Of a stretch of DNA of 64,000 bases, positions 9,034 through 16,730 are shown one piece after another; the first letter of the stretch is position 1, and each line of letters opens with the position of its first letter. Origin of the DNA: Alkalicoccus luteus. Lineage in GTDB: Bacteria > Bacillota > Bacilli > Bacillales > Salisediminibacteriaceae. The translations under genes were made by a program, and so were the position numbers. The notes beneath the pieces were generated by a model that searched no databases, was not told where the DNA came from, and saw only the letters and a list, made by a program, of their open reading frames with translations. Where the stretch lies: positions 1-64,000 of the forward strand of contig NZ_JAATHJ010000019.1 of assembly GCF_012034335.1 (NCBI RefSeq), given 5' to 3'.

Positions 9034-9561
9034 CAGGCTGTTGAAAAAGCCTTTCAACTTACATGTTTATTCGTTTGATTGTATTTCCCCTCTACTCACC
9101 GGCGGAAGCTTGCCGTGGGCTGGCCTTCAGCTATTTCTCAGGGTGACCCCTGAGAAAGGATCTTCAGACTGCGCGGCTTCCACTGGCGTCTCCGCCAGAC
9201 ACATCGGGAAAACGGCTCTGCTTCGTGGAGAACAACGTCACGACAGACGCGACTGCTTTTTTACGTGTATCATGATTTCTAGGAAGTACGGACACCCCTA
9301 TTCAACATTGAAACGTCTCATCGGGAAGGTTCTATCCTGTACGGAAGCCGATCGTGCAGTCCTAACCAGGCACGTGACACGCACTGCAGATGCCGACATC
9401 GAAGGGCCTCGACTCCGAGAGGATCAGAACGAGGAGAAGATCCAGCGCTTCCGACGGAAGAAGGAAGCGGTTAGCTGAGCCCGTTCCCTCCGGAAAGCGA
9501 GGGTCCGCAGATACAGGCAGATGCAATCTTATGCACGTAAAATGACTTTATCCACAGTCTG
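9034..9561 (+). mobile_element. Terminator-targeted non-coding element, copy 1 (528 bp)
   Basis: The left end CAGGCTGTTGAAAAAGCC and the inverted right end CAGACTGTGGATAAAGTC agree at 14 of 18 positions. The left end folds on itself (TTGAAA/TTTCAA). Blocks shared with copies at 33995 and 49740 include AGCTATTTCTCAGGGTGACC, AGGATCAGAACGAG and GTTCCCTCCGGAAAGCGAG. The frame at 9041-9478 is not kept in the other copies, so I call the element non-coding. The ends and long hairpin duplication suggest a MITE-like derivative of an IS1182/IS1272-type element, which is inference. Confidence 0.8.
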
Positions 9562-9592
9562 AAAGAGCGATTCCAGTTTGGAATCGCTCTTC
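9562..9592 (-). repeat. Target-site duplication, proximal copy (terminator of erpA)
   Basis: Second copy of the 31-bp hairpin, identical to 9003-9033, directly after the right end of the element and 11 bp past the erpA stop. On minus its tail is only TTTC, because the element replaced the rest of the T-run. Confidence 0.85.
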
Positions 9593-9602
9593 ATTTTGTC
9601 TA

Positions 9603-9953
9603 TTAACAGTTTTCAGGTGTGCCTGCGTTTGTCGCTGTGCGGAAAGACGCCCCGCATCCGCAGTTGGCAATGGCGTTTGGATTGTCGAGTGTAAATCCGC
9701 CGCCCATCATGTTCGTTTTATAATCAATCGTAACGCCGTCAAGCATTGGCGCACTTTCGTTATCGACGACGAGCTTAATCTCGTTCACTTCAAGCGTCTG
9801 ATCGTCATCGTGCACGTCAGATTCAAATCCCATCCCGTAGGAAAGACCGGTGCATCCGCCGCCCTGAACGCCGACACGCATATAATTAGCCTCGTCATTC
9901 TGCTCCATCATCGTTTTGATTTGAGCAGTCGCTGCTTCTGTAATGGTAATCAT
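9603..9953 (-). CDS. erpA: Iron-sulfur cluster insertion protein ErpA/HesB family (YutM)
   Basis: A-type carrier that receives Fe-S clusters from the Suf scaffold and hands them to target proteins. The 116-residue protein carries the three ligand cysteines in GGGCTGLSYG and the C-terminal CGCGASF motif. An extra TPENC tail adds one more cysteine. Its transcript ends in a hairpin now duplicated by the element at 9034. The sufCDSUB operon lies further right in this window. Confidence 0.93.
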   Translation of the reverse strand: MITITEAATAQIKTMMEQNDEANYMRVGVQGGGCTGLSYGMGFESDVHDDDQTLEVNEIKLVVDNESAPMLDGVTIDYKTNMMGGGFTLDNPNAIANCGCGASFRTATNAGTPENC

Positions 9954-9989
9954 GCGGATTCCTCCTCTATATAGCTTTATTGTGTATTA

Positions 9990-10019
9990 AGTATATCAGC
10001 AGTCCCCCCTCGTCGGCAA
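9990..10019 (-). promoter_or_regulatory. erpA promoter
   Basis: Minus-strand TTGCCG (10014-10019), 18-bp spacer, then the extended -10 TGATATACT (-10 at 9990-9995). Confidence 0.6.
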
Positions 10020-10136
10020 ATGTGCCGTTCAGCAGTTCTGTTTGGCAACCCGTCACGGAAGGTGATAGAATGAAAGAAGTTTCGTACTGCGAAGCGCATG
10101 TACGTGTCATTTTACAAAAGGCAGGGGATTGAGATA

Positions 10137-11231
10137 ATGAGTACGATCATAATGGATGATCAGCTGCATGAGATACGGGAAAAGATAGAGCGCGGAGAAC
10201 GTTTGACGATCGAAGACGGGTTGAAGCTTTATGAGACGCCGGATCTGCTTGGCGTAGCTCAGATGGCCAACATGGTTAACGACCGCATCAATGGAAACAA
10301 TGTTTATTTTATCGAGAATTTGTATATAAACCCGACCAACGTCTGTGAAGCAAGCTGTGCGTTTTGCGGCTTCAAGCGTAAACCGGGTGAAGAAGGCGCC
10401 TACACGATGCACGAAGAAGAGCTTCTTGATTACGTTCAGAAGCGCTGGAATGACAACATCCAGGAATTTCACATCGTTGGCGGCCATAACACCGATGTTC
10501 CGTTCGATTACTACCTGAACACGGTCCGCACACTTAAAAAACACTATCCGAACGTGACCATCAAAGCCTATACCGGAGCAGAGATTGAGTTCTTTGCCCG
10601 CCATTCGAATCAGACGATGCGCCAGGTGCTTGAACAGCTCCAGGAAGCCGGACTTGATACGCTTCCAGGCGGAGGCGCTGAAATTCTGACGGAGAACTAC
10701 CGCGCGAAGATGAGCCCGGATAAAGCATCGACAGATCAGTGGCTCGAGGCACATGAAATTGCCCATGATCTTGGTATGAAAACACACGCAACGATGCTTT
10801 ACGGTTCCATTGAGTCGAAAGAGGAGCGCCTGATTCACATGGATCGTCTCCGCCAGCTGCAGGATAAAACAAACGGATTCATGGTATTTATTCCACTGGC
10901 GATGCAGCCGCGTAAAGCAACAGCCGGTCTGAAGCGACGCACGTCTGCCTATGATGATCTCCGCACCGTTGCGATCAGCCGTTTAATGCTGGACAACTTC
11001 GATCATATTAAAGCGTATTGGATTAACATCGGAGTTCAGCTCACGCAGATGTCGCTTACTTTCGGAAGCTCGGACATTCACGGGACGCTTATCGAAGAGC
11101 GCATTTCACACTCTGTTGGCGCACTGACTTCTCAGAGCCTGACGCGCAGCGAGCTTGTACACATGATTAAAGGCGCCGGCAAAACACCGGTGGAGCGCGA
11201 TACCTTTTACAACGTCATTAAAACTTACTAA
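10137..11231 (+). CDS. mqnE: Aminofutalosine synthase MqnE (radical SAM)
   Basis: Radical SAM enzyme of the futalosine route to menaquinone. It joins the enolpyruvyl benzoate precursor and SAM into aminofutalosine. The 364-residue protein has the cluster motif CEASCAFCGF (about 74-83), the HIVGGHN and TIKAYTGAEI segments and a CofH/MqnC-like barrel. The start at 10137 has AGGGGA upstream, while the 13-residue longer frame lacks a site. No other mqn gene is in the window. The futalosine pathway implies this organism does not rely, or not only, on the classical Men route used by B. subtilis. Confidence 0.9.
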   Translation: MSTIIMDDQLHEIREKIERGERLTIEDGLKLYETPDLLGVAQMANMVNDRINGNNVYFIENLYINPTNVCEASCAFCGFKRKPGEEGAYTMHEEELLDYVQKRWNDNIQEFHIVGGHNTDVPFDYYLNTVRTLKKHYPNVTIKAYTGAEIEFFARHSNQTMRQVLEQLQEAGLDTLPGGGAEILTENYRAKMSPDKASTDQWLEAHEIAHDLGMKTHATMLYGSIESKEERLIHMDRLRQLQDKTNGFMVFIPLAMQPRKATAGLKRRTSAYDDLRTVAISRLMLDNFDHIKAYWINIGVQLTQMSLTFGSSDIHGTLIEERISHSVGALTSQSLTRSELVHMIKGAGKTPVERDTFYNVIKTY

Positions 11232-11232
11232 A

Positions 11233-11269
11233 AAAAGACCGGTCTGGAGAATTCCAGTACCGGTCTTTT
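11233..11269. terminator. Bidirectional terminator after mqnE
   Basis: AAAAGACCGG / CCGGTCTTTT with an inner CTGGA/TCCAG stem. It also serves the convergent 11278-11520 gene. Confidence 0.85.
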
Positions 11270-11277
11270 CTCATGCT

Positions 11278-11520
11278 TTATGCTTTTCGCAGCGGTTCGT
11301 CCGCCCAGAAGTAGTCGTCATCAGCTTCCAATATCACCATCGTGCTGCGGCAGCAGGGCAGATTCAACCGCGTTTTAATGCCGTCACGCGCACGCTTCAA
11401 CGTCGCCTGCTTCATGTGCGTCAAAACGCTGTATGCACCGCAGTACGGACATTCATCTACGTAAATGTCCCCCATCTGCACCTCATATGGCCATGTATGG
11501 TCGAATGGAATTATTTTCAC
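11278..11520 (-). CDS. Small conserved-type protein with CPYC and PCC motifs
   Basis: I do not recognise this 80-residue protein by name. It has CPYC near residue 24 and PCC near residue 55, four cysteines that could bind a metal, and an acidic C-terminus. GTG start with GGGGG 10 bp upstream. It lies 18 bp after yuzB and just before a terminator, so the two are probably cotranscribed. Confidence 0.6.
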   Translation of the reverse strand: MKIIPFDHTWPYEVQMGDIYVDECPYCGAYSVLTHMKQATLKRARDGIKTRLNLPCCRSTMVILEADDDYFWADEPLRKA

Positions 11521-11538
11521 CAGTGCTGTACCCCCTCA

Positions 11539-11775
11539 TCAAAACATTGGGTTTTCTTCGAGGTGCTGATATATATTCTGAAGGAGTTCATCGTTCGTAT
11601 CTCCAACGACCATATCACCGTTTACAAGCGCATAGCGATTACGAGCGCACATGCCGCAGTAGCTCAGGCAGCCGTATTCGATGACATCAAGATCCGGGTC
11701 TTTTTCGAGCTCCTCCATCACTTGCTGGGTTCCGCTGGCGAGGTTGCTGACGCAAAATTCAATGATTGGTTTCAT
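11539..11775 (-). CDS. yuzB: YuzB family protein (DUF1450)
   Basis: A 78-residue DUF1450 protein of unknown function. Conserved cysteines are in FCVSN near the start and in [18 protein letters not shown] (about 35-52), which suggests a metal or cluster site. A good AGGTGAG site precedes the ATG. It is divergent from yutJ, as in Bacillus. Confidence 0.85.
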   Translation of the reverse strand: MKPIIEFCVSNLASGTQQVMEELEKDPDLDVIEYGCLSYCGMCARNRYALVNGDMVVGDTNDELLQNIYQHLEENPMF

Positions 11776-12014
11776 ACTTTCTCACCTCACAGCTGTTGTA
11801 TCTTTGTATATGCTACGTCCCTGCCCTGTCATTTGTCAACAATGATGTTTCACAGAAGCTGGACCGGCAGTTAAAACGCTTTCACTATTTATTGTAGTTA
11901 CCATTAAAAACTGGTATATTGATACTGGTGTTGAAAATAATTAACTAAGTTCAGAAGAGAGAAGCGATGTGCAGCCGTTTTTTCTCCTTTTGCACGATGG
12001 AAAGGGGTGATCCC

Positions 12015-13097
12015 GTGCATCATCTTGTTGTATTAGGTGGTGGCTACGGAGGGCTTCGCGTCATCCAGAGATTATTAGCCGATAAAGAAGTGAACGATGT
12101 TAAAATAACTCTGGTCGAGCGGGAAGCGTATCATAGTTTAAAGACCGAGTTTTATGCACTGGCAGCAGGTACAGTGGCAGACAGACACCTGCGGATTCCT
12201 TTTCCGGACGACGACCGTATCGAGCATCTCTGCGAAACCGTCACATCGATTGATATTGACGCACAAAAAGTAGAACTCAAATCCGGTACCGTCCTCTCCT
12301 ACGATGACCTCCTCATCGGGCTCGGATGCGAAGACAAGCATCACGGTGTACCCGGAGCCCAGGAAAAAACACTCAGCATTCAAAGTATGCGCCGTGCGCG
12401 AAAAACAAACCAGATCATTCAAAACGTGCCTCATGGCGGAAAAGTTGCCATTGTAGGCGGCGGATTAAGCGGTGTTGAAACAGCAAGCGAGCTTCGTGAA
12501 AGCCGCACTGACCTCGACATTCGTCTTTATGACCGCGGTGAAAACATTTTATCCATGTTTCCTCCCAAGCTGTACAACTATGTGACGGACTGGTTTATTG
12601 ATAATAACATTACCATTATCAATCGGGCCAATATCACAGAGGTGGACTGGAAAACACTGTATAACCACGGAGAACCGGAAGAACTCGATGCCATCATTTG
12701 GACAGCCGGGATTCAGCCGAACAAGCTCGTGCGCGACATTTCCGAGCGGCACAACCTTGAAACGGACCGGATCGGCCGTGTCCATGTGACAAAGTACCAT
12801 ACGATTCCCGGATTCGATAATGTTTTCATGGTCGGCGACTGCGCTGCCTCTGATCATGCTCCAAGCGCCCAGCTGGCAGAAGCGCAAGGAGATCAGATTG
12901 CTGTTCTGCTCCGTCACAAGTGGAACGGCCAGCCGTATCCGGAGACGATGCCAAAAATGAAGCTTAAGGGCGTCCTTGGATCACTTGGCAAAAAGCACGG
13001 CTTCGGCCTCATGGGTGAACGTCAGCTGATCGGCCGCGTACCGCGCGTACTCAAATCAGGCGTGCTCTGGATGTACAAGCATCATTCAGGCTCCTGA
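12015..13097 (+). CDS. yutJ: NADH dehydrogenase-like protein YutJ
   Basis: A second type II NADH dehydrogenase-like flavoprotein, about 360 residues, distinct from YumB. Motifs are VVLGGGYGGLRVIQRL at the N-terminus (FAD), VAIVGGGLSGVETASEL in the middle (NAD) and FMVGDCAAS (FAD). The GTG start at 12015 is preferred because AAAGGGG lies 7 bp upstream. Its electron acceptor is not visible in the sequence. Confidence 0.88.
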   Translation: MHHLVVLGGGYGGLRVIQRLLADKEVNDVKITLVEREAYHSLKTEFYALAAGTVADRHLRIPFPDDDRIEHLCETVTSIDIDAQKVELKSGTVLSYDDLLIGLGCEDKHHGVPGAQEKTLSIQSMRRARKTNQIIQNVPHGGKVAIVGGGLSGVETASELRESRTDLDIRLYDRGENILSMFPPKLYNYVTDWFIDNNITIINRANITEVDWKTLYNHGEPEELDAIIWTAGIQPNKLVRDISERHNLETDRIGRVHVTKYHTIPGFDNVFMVGDCAASDHAPSAQLAEAQGDQIAVLLRHKWNGQPYPETMPKMKLKGVLGSLGKKHGFGLMGERQLIGRVPRVLKSGVLWMYKHHSGS

Positions 13098-13127
13098 TCC
13101 ACAGCAGCGTTTTAGCACGTAAGCAGA

Positions 13128-13161
13128 AGAACGCACCCGCTCACTGCCGGTGCGTTCTTTG
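13128..13161 (+). terminator. Terminator of yutJ
   Basis: Stem AAGAACGCACC / GGTGCGTTCTT with an 11-nt loop. Confidence 0.75.
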
Positions 13162-13565
13162 ATGTGTTGATAAAGGCAGCAAGGAAGTTTTTTAAGGCTG
13201 CTGCCTCTCGCTGTTCAAGCCGAAAGCTTCCTCGTCGGCTTCATTCGAGAAAAACGGGTACTGGCCTGATATTCTGGCTGGCGGTGAAAGTTGCTTTCGA
13301 ACGGTTTTACGTTCCTATTAAGAGGGCTTACGTTGTTTTATTCGTTATAACGCTCTGTTAAGTTGCGTCCGCTGCGTTTGCTCGCTGCTGTGTTCCTATT
13401 ACTCGCCGTTACGTTCCTTTCACATGGCGTTAAGCTGCTTTCCCTTCGACTACCGTTACTGTTCAAGCTGGCAGGTTATCTGAACGTATTTCATTCAAAA
13501 ACCAACCATGCGAAGATGAATCCATTCAACTGTATACGAGTAAATAATCCGTTTTAATAACTTTG
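13162..13565. repeat. Gene-free tract with degenerate repeats
   Basis: About 400 bp without a credible gene. It contains many ACGTT-type units and the segment TTTTATTCGTTATAACGC (13336 on), which recurs in altered form near 47157, 63739 and 63952. Its left edge (GTGTTGATAAAGG at 13166) resembles the right terminal repeat of element copy 2, and it lies between two similar hairpins, so it might be a decayed insertion. Confidence 0.4.
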
Positions 13566-13594
13566 AAAAACGCACCAGCAAGGAGCCGGTGCGT
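13566..13594 (-). terminator. Terminator of yuzD
   Basis: Minus-strand stem ACGCACC / GGTGCGT followed by T5. The stem matches that of the yutJ terminator, but the loop differs. CAGTCTGTCAACAAA directly beyond it looks like the terminal repeat of the mobile element. Confidence 0.75.
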
Positions 13595-13637
13595 CAGTCT
13601 GTCAACAAATTCGAGTGTATGGCATCAATGATATCTT

Positions 13638-13940
13638 TTATTCGGGATGTGCTTGTTCGATCGATTTATACACTTGCGGCAGCCGCGGGTCTCCTTCTGC
13701 AATGACTTTTCCATTTAATACGACGAGCGGGTAGAAATATTCGTCGTCTAAAATTCGTTCAGCATACGATTTTTCTTCATCGGATTCCGGTGCTTCTATA
13801 TCCACGTAACGAAAATGTATCTCCCGGTCCGGATACTTTCTCGACACAGCGGCCTCGAGCCATTCCATCGTCTCTTTCGCGCTCGGCAGGTGGATACAGC
13901 TGGCACATTTCTGCTCGGCCCCGTATACGGTTACTTTCAT
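13638..13940 (-). CDS. yuzD: YuzD family protein (thioredoxin-fold-like, DUF1462)
   Basis: A 100-residue protein. The N-terminal VTVYGAEQKCASCIHLPSAKET places a CxxC where a glutaredoxin-like fold has its active site, and EYFYPLVVLNGKVIAEGDPRL fits the later strand. It is a Bacillaceae family of unproven function, divergent from the NifU-like yutI as in B. subtilis. A link to iron-sulfur work is likely but inferred. Confidence 0.85.
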   Translation of the reverse strand: MKVTVYGAEQKCASCIHLPSAKETMEWLEAAVSRKYPDREIHFRYVDIEAPESDEEKSYAERILDDEYFYPLVVLNGKVIAEGDPRLPQVYKSIEQAHPE

Positions 13941-14069
13941 GCCTTCCCACTCCCTTTCCTGCCTTCATTTTACCATTTCCCAAAACAAGTCGGAAAGATT
14001 TTAAGCCTCATACATAGATTTTTAAACTGACTAATACTATAATGGGAACAAAGGAAAGGAGTGTATGTT

Positions 14070-14306
14070 ATGACAACAGATACAATGGAGTCACAAGTTC
14101 AGGAAGTACTCGATAAACTGCGTCCGTTCCTTCTTCGTGATGGCGGTGACGTAGAGCTCGTAGATATTGAAGAAGGTGTGGTCAAAGTTCGTCTGATGGG
14201 CGCCTGCGGTTCATGCCCAAGTTCGACAATCACACTAAAAGCTGGTATTGAGCGTGCCCTTCTTGAAGAAGTGCCAGGCTTCACCGAGCTTGAACAGGTA
14301 TTCTAA
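14070..14306 (+). CDS. yutI: NifU C-terminal domain Fe-S scaffold protein YutI
   Basis: A 78-residue Nfu-type protein that carries a [4Fe-4S] cluster between dimer subunits. The motif [18 protein letters not shown] holds the CxxC ligand pair. The start at ATG 14070 has AAAGGAG 8 bp upstream; the GTG at 14061 overlaps that site. Confidence 0.92.
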   Translation: MTTDTMESQVQEVLDKLRPFLLRDGGDVELVDIEEGVVKVRLMGACGSCPSSTITLKAGIERALLEEVPGFTELEQVF

Positions 14307-14320
14307 CTCACATACCGCAT

Positions 14321-14353
14321 AAAAAAACGCTGCCGTTACAGGCAGCGTTTTTT
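14321..14353. terminator. Bidirectional terminator after yutI
   Basis: AAAAAACGCTGCC / GGCAGCGTTTTTT with a 6-nt loop. It also serves the convergent dehydrogenase gene. Confidence 0.9.
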
Positions 14354-14359
14354 CTTTTG

Positions 14360-15340
14360 TTATTGTGTTTCTGCACCGTTAACCTGCGTCAAAGCTCCCT
14401 CCCCGCTCAGTACCCCCGCTATGTTACGGGCAGCCAGCCGGATCATTTCATTTCGTGTACTGGTCGTCGCACTTCCGATATGAGGAAGTGCAGTCACCTG
14501 AGGCAGCTCGAGCAATGGATGCGATGCGCGTATCGGCTCCTCTTCAAAAACGTCAAGTCCGGCTCCGGCAAGCTCCTTATTTTTTAGAGCTTCGTACAGC
14601 GCTTGTTCGTCCACCAGAGGTCCTCGTCCGATATTAATTAAATGTGCTTCCGGCTTCATGAGTGCAAGTTCATTGCGGCCGATCATATGCTTCGTCTCCG
14701 GGGTCAGCGGTGCCGTCAGCATAACAAAATCACTTTCCTTCAATAACGTTTCTTTATCCTGGTACGTGACACCGAGTTCGTTCTCGGCCTGCTTTCTCCG
14801 GGTACGTGTGTTGTAGCTCACCTTCATCCGGAAGCCGGAAGCTCGTGCAGCTACCGCTTCCCCGATTCGACCCATACCGATGATGCCCAAAGAAGCTCCG
14901 TAAACATCTGCTCCCGCAAACATGTAAGGTCCCCACTGCGTCCATTTGTCGTCTTTTATATACTGCTCAGCTTCTGTCATCCTGCGCGCTGAGGCCATCA
15001 GAAGCGCAAATCCCAGATCAGCTGTCGCCTCCGTCAGCACGTCTGGTGTGTTGCAGACAACAACGCCATACCTGCTGCAAGCATCGACATCGATATTGTC
15101 GAACCCGACCGCCAGATTCGCAGCTGCCTTCAGGTTAGGTGCTTGCTCGAGCAGTTCTGTATCCACTTGATCACTCAGCATCGTCAGCAGCGCATCTGCT
15201 CCGGCTGCTTTTTCAAGCAGAATGTTCCGCGGAACAGGCTCATCCGCTTTCTCCCAGCATTCCACTTCCGCATGTTCCCGCAGCGACTCCAGGTGTTCGT
15301 CAGGAAGCTTTCTCGTCACGTATACATAAGGTCTGGTCAT
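14360..15340 (-). CDS. D-2-hydroxyacid dehydrogenase (glyoxylate/hydroxypyruvate reductase type)
   Basis: NAD(P)-dependent reduction of a 2-oxoacid such as glyoxylate or hydroxypyruvate. The 326-residue protein has NLAVGFDNIDVDAC, the Rossmann motif LGIIGMGRIGEAVA (about 150-163), NIGRGPLVDEQAL with the substrate arginine, and the catalytic His region ALPHIGSATTSTR. ATG 15340 is preferred and starts 5 bp after the yutF stop, so the two genes are coupled. The exact substrate cannot be decided. Confidence 0.88.
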   Translation of the reverse strand: MTRPYVYVTRKLPDEHLESLREHAEVECWEKADEPVPRNILLEKAAGADALLTMLSDQVDTELLEQAPNLKAAANLAVGFDNIDVDACSRYGVVVCNTPDVLTEATADLGFALLMASARRMTEAEQYIKDDKWTQWGPYMFAGADVYGASLGIIGMGRIGEAVAARASGFRMKVSYNTRTRRKQAENELGVTYQDKETLLKESDFVMLTAPLTPETKHMIGRNELALMKPEAHLINIGRGPLVDEQALYEALKNKELAGAGLDVFEEEPIRASHPLLELPQVTALPHIGSATTSTRNEMIRLAARNIAGVLSGEGALTQVNGAETQ

Positions 15341-15345
15341 GTCGT

Positions 15346-16110
15346 TTACACACTCCAATCGTCAAGGGTCGTGACCGTAAAATCAGGTCTCTTTACCTGC
15401 CATGCCCGGTCTTCCGGCCTCGTGAAACCAGAAAATACGAGCAGTGTGGCAATGCCTGCACGCATTCCTGCCATGATATCCGTTTCATAATTATCTCCTA
15501 CCATGACCGTTAAGGAAGGATCCGTGCCGAGACGCTTCATCGCCTCTTCCATAATGATCGCCTCCGGCTTGCCGATAAACAGCGGCTCCACGCCGGTGGA
15601 AACGTGAACGACGGATGTGAGAGAACCATTACCGGGCAGCATCCCCCGCTCGGTCGGGACCGCCTTATCCGCATTTGTAGAAACGAACTTCGCTCCATTC
15701 CTCACCTGCAAACAGGCGTCTGCCAATTTTTCATACGTCAGCTGGCGGTCGATCCCCATCACGACAGCATCTGCCTTTTCACTTACACGGGTATGTCCTT
15801 CCGACTCAAGTGCCGTCAGCAGACCATGTTCACCGATCGCATACACATTCAGTTCACCGTGCTTGCGCTTTAAATACGAAGCACATGCTTCTGCCGACGT
15901 CATCACCTGCGACGGTTCTGCTTTAATCTCCATTTCCTGCAGTTTCTCCGCGATCTGCTCCGGCGTTTTCGACGAATTGTTCGTCACAAATAAATAGGGA
16001 ATGCCCGCATCTGCAAGCCGGTCCACGAGCCGCTTCCCAGCATCGATTCTCTCTGTACCGCGGTACATCGTGCCATCAAGGTCCAGCAGGTAACCGGTGA
16101 ACTGCTTCAT
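15346..16110 (-). CDS. yutF: HAD-type phosphatase YutF (NagD/AraL family)
   Basis: Cytoplasmic haloacid-dehalogenase-fold phosphatase with a C2 cap (TIGR01457 type), 254 residues. Motif I is LLDLDGTMYRG (about 8-18), motif II is FVTNNSS, motif III is the lysine of IGKPE, and motif IV is VMVGDNYETDIMAG. Related enzymes hydrolyse small sugar phosphates or nucleotides. The natural substrate is open. It overlaps yutE by 4 bp (ATGA). Confidence 0.9.
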   Translation of the reverse strand: MKQFTGYLLDLDGTMYRGTERIDAGKRLVDRLADAGIPYLFVTNNSSKTPEQIAEKLQEMEIKAEPSQVMTSAEACASYLKRKHGELNVYAIGEHGLLTALESEGHTRVSEKADAVVMGIDRQLTYEKLADACLQVRNGAKFVSTNADKAVPTERGMLPGNGSLTSVVHVSTGVEPLFIGKPEAIIMEEAMKRLGTDPSLTVMVGDNYETDIMAGMRAGIATLLVFSGFTRPEDRAWQVKRPDFTVTTLDDWSV

Positions 16111-16562
16111 GACCGATCCTCTTCCTCGGGCAGGAAAGCGGAGACAGGGCCCAGCTCGTTTGTCAGGTACGTCCGAACACGGCTTGGAAAGGACTCAACC
16201 GCCTGTTTTCCTGCATCAGCCATCGTCGTAAGCTCCTCCCAATTCGTTCTCGTATAATCCTGTAATAGCTTTTTACGAAGCGGAAGCAGCTTTTCAATGC
16301 TGTCTGCTTCTTCTTTTGTCACGACTTTTTCATCAAGCAGGATCGCCACAATGTCTTCAAAGCTCCCGGGATCGCGCATGATAAATCCGTCAATCATCTG
16401 ATTGCCGACATCCATCATCGTTTCGACCGTCATGTGAGCAGCCCGCTCAAACGCAAGCTTTCCAGCTGTGGTGTCGGTTCGCGAATCGCTGTAAAGATAA
16501 TCTGTTAGTGTCTCTATATACTGAAGCCGTTCTTCTATCAGCTTCCGATCTACAAAATACAT
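16107..16562 (-). CDS. yutE: DUF86 family protein YutE (HepT-like)
   Basis: A 151-residue helical protein of the HepT/DUF86 family, with the RAAHMTVETMMDVGNQMIDG helix and an end rich in basic and acidic helices. Classical HepT proteins are RNases paired with an MNT nucleotidyltransferase antitoxin. No MNT gene is adjacent here and the RX4HXY-type motif is not obvious, so a toxin role is unlikely. GGAGG precedes the ATG. Confidence 0.8.
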   Translation of the reverse strand: MYFVDRKLIEERLQYIETLTDYLYSDSRTDTTAGKLAFERAAHMTVETMMDVGNQMIDGFIMRDPGSFEDIVAILLDEKVVTKEEADSIEKLLPLRKKLLQDYTRTNWEELTTMADAGKQAVESFPSRVRTYLTNELGPVSAFLPEEEDRS

Positions 16563-16730
16563 AACCTTGCCTCCTTAATTAGTATGTCACATTGAAAGCG
16601 TTTAACCGAAATATTCATCATTTATTGCCTGAATATCGTTTAATTTGTATGTATTGTTTGATACTATAAGTAAGGATTTACATAACGACTCTATTATACA
16701 TGTTTTTATGAATGATTTGGAGGAATGAGA

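Noticed and set aside
9041-9478. 145-codon open frame inside element copy 1
   Set aside because: The matching frames in copies 2 and 3 are broken by shifts and deletions, it has no ribosome site, and its product is low in hydrophobic core. It is a by-product of the non-coding element.
9034-9561. Group II intron or full insertion sequence
   Set aside because: No reverse transcriptase or transposase is encoded, and the flanks are duplicated target rather than a spliced site.
16107-16562. Toxin-antitoxin pair based on the HepT-like YutE
   Set aside because: No adjacent nucleotidyltransferase gene; it is a conserved housekeeping locus in Bacillaceae.
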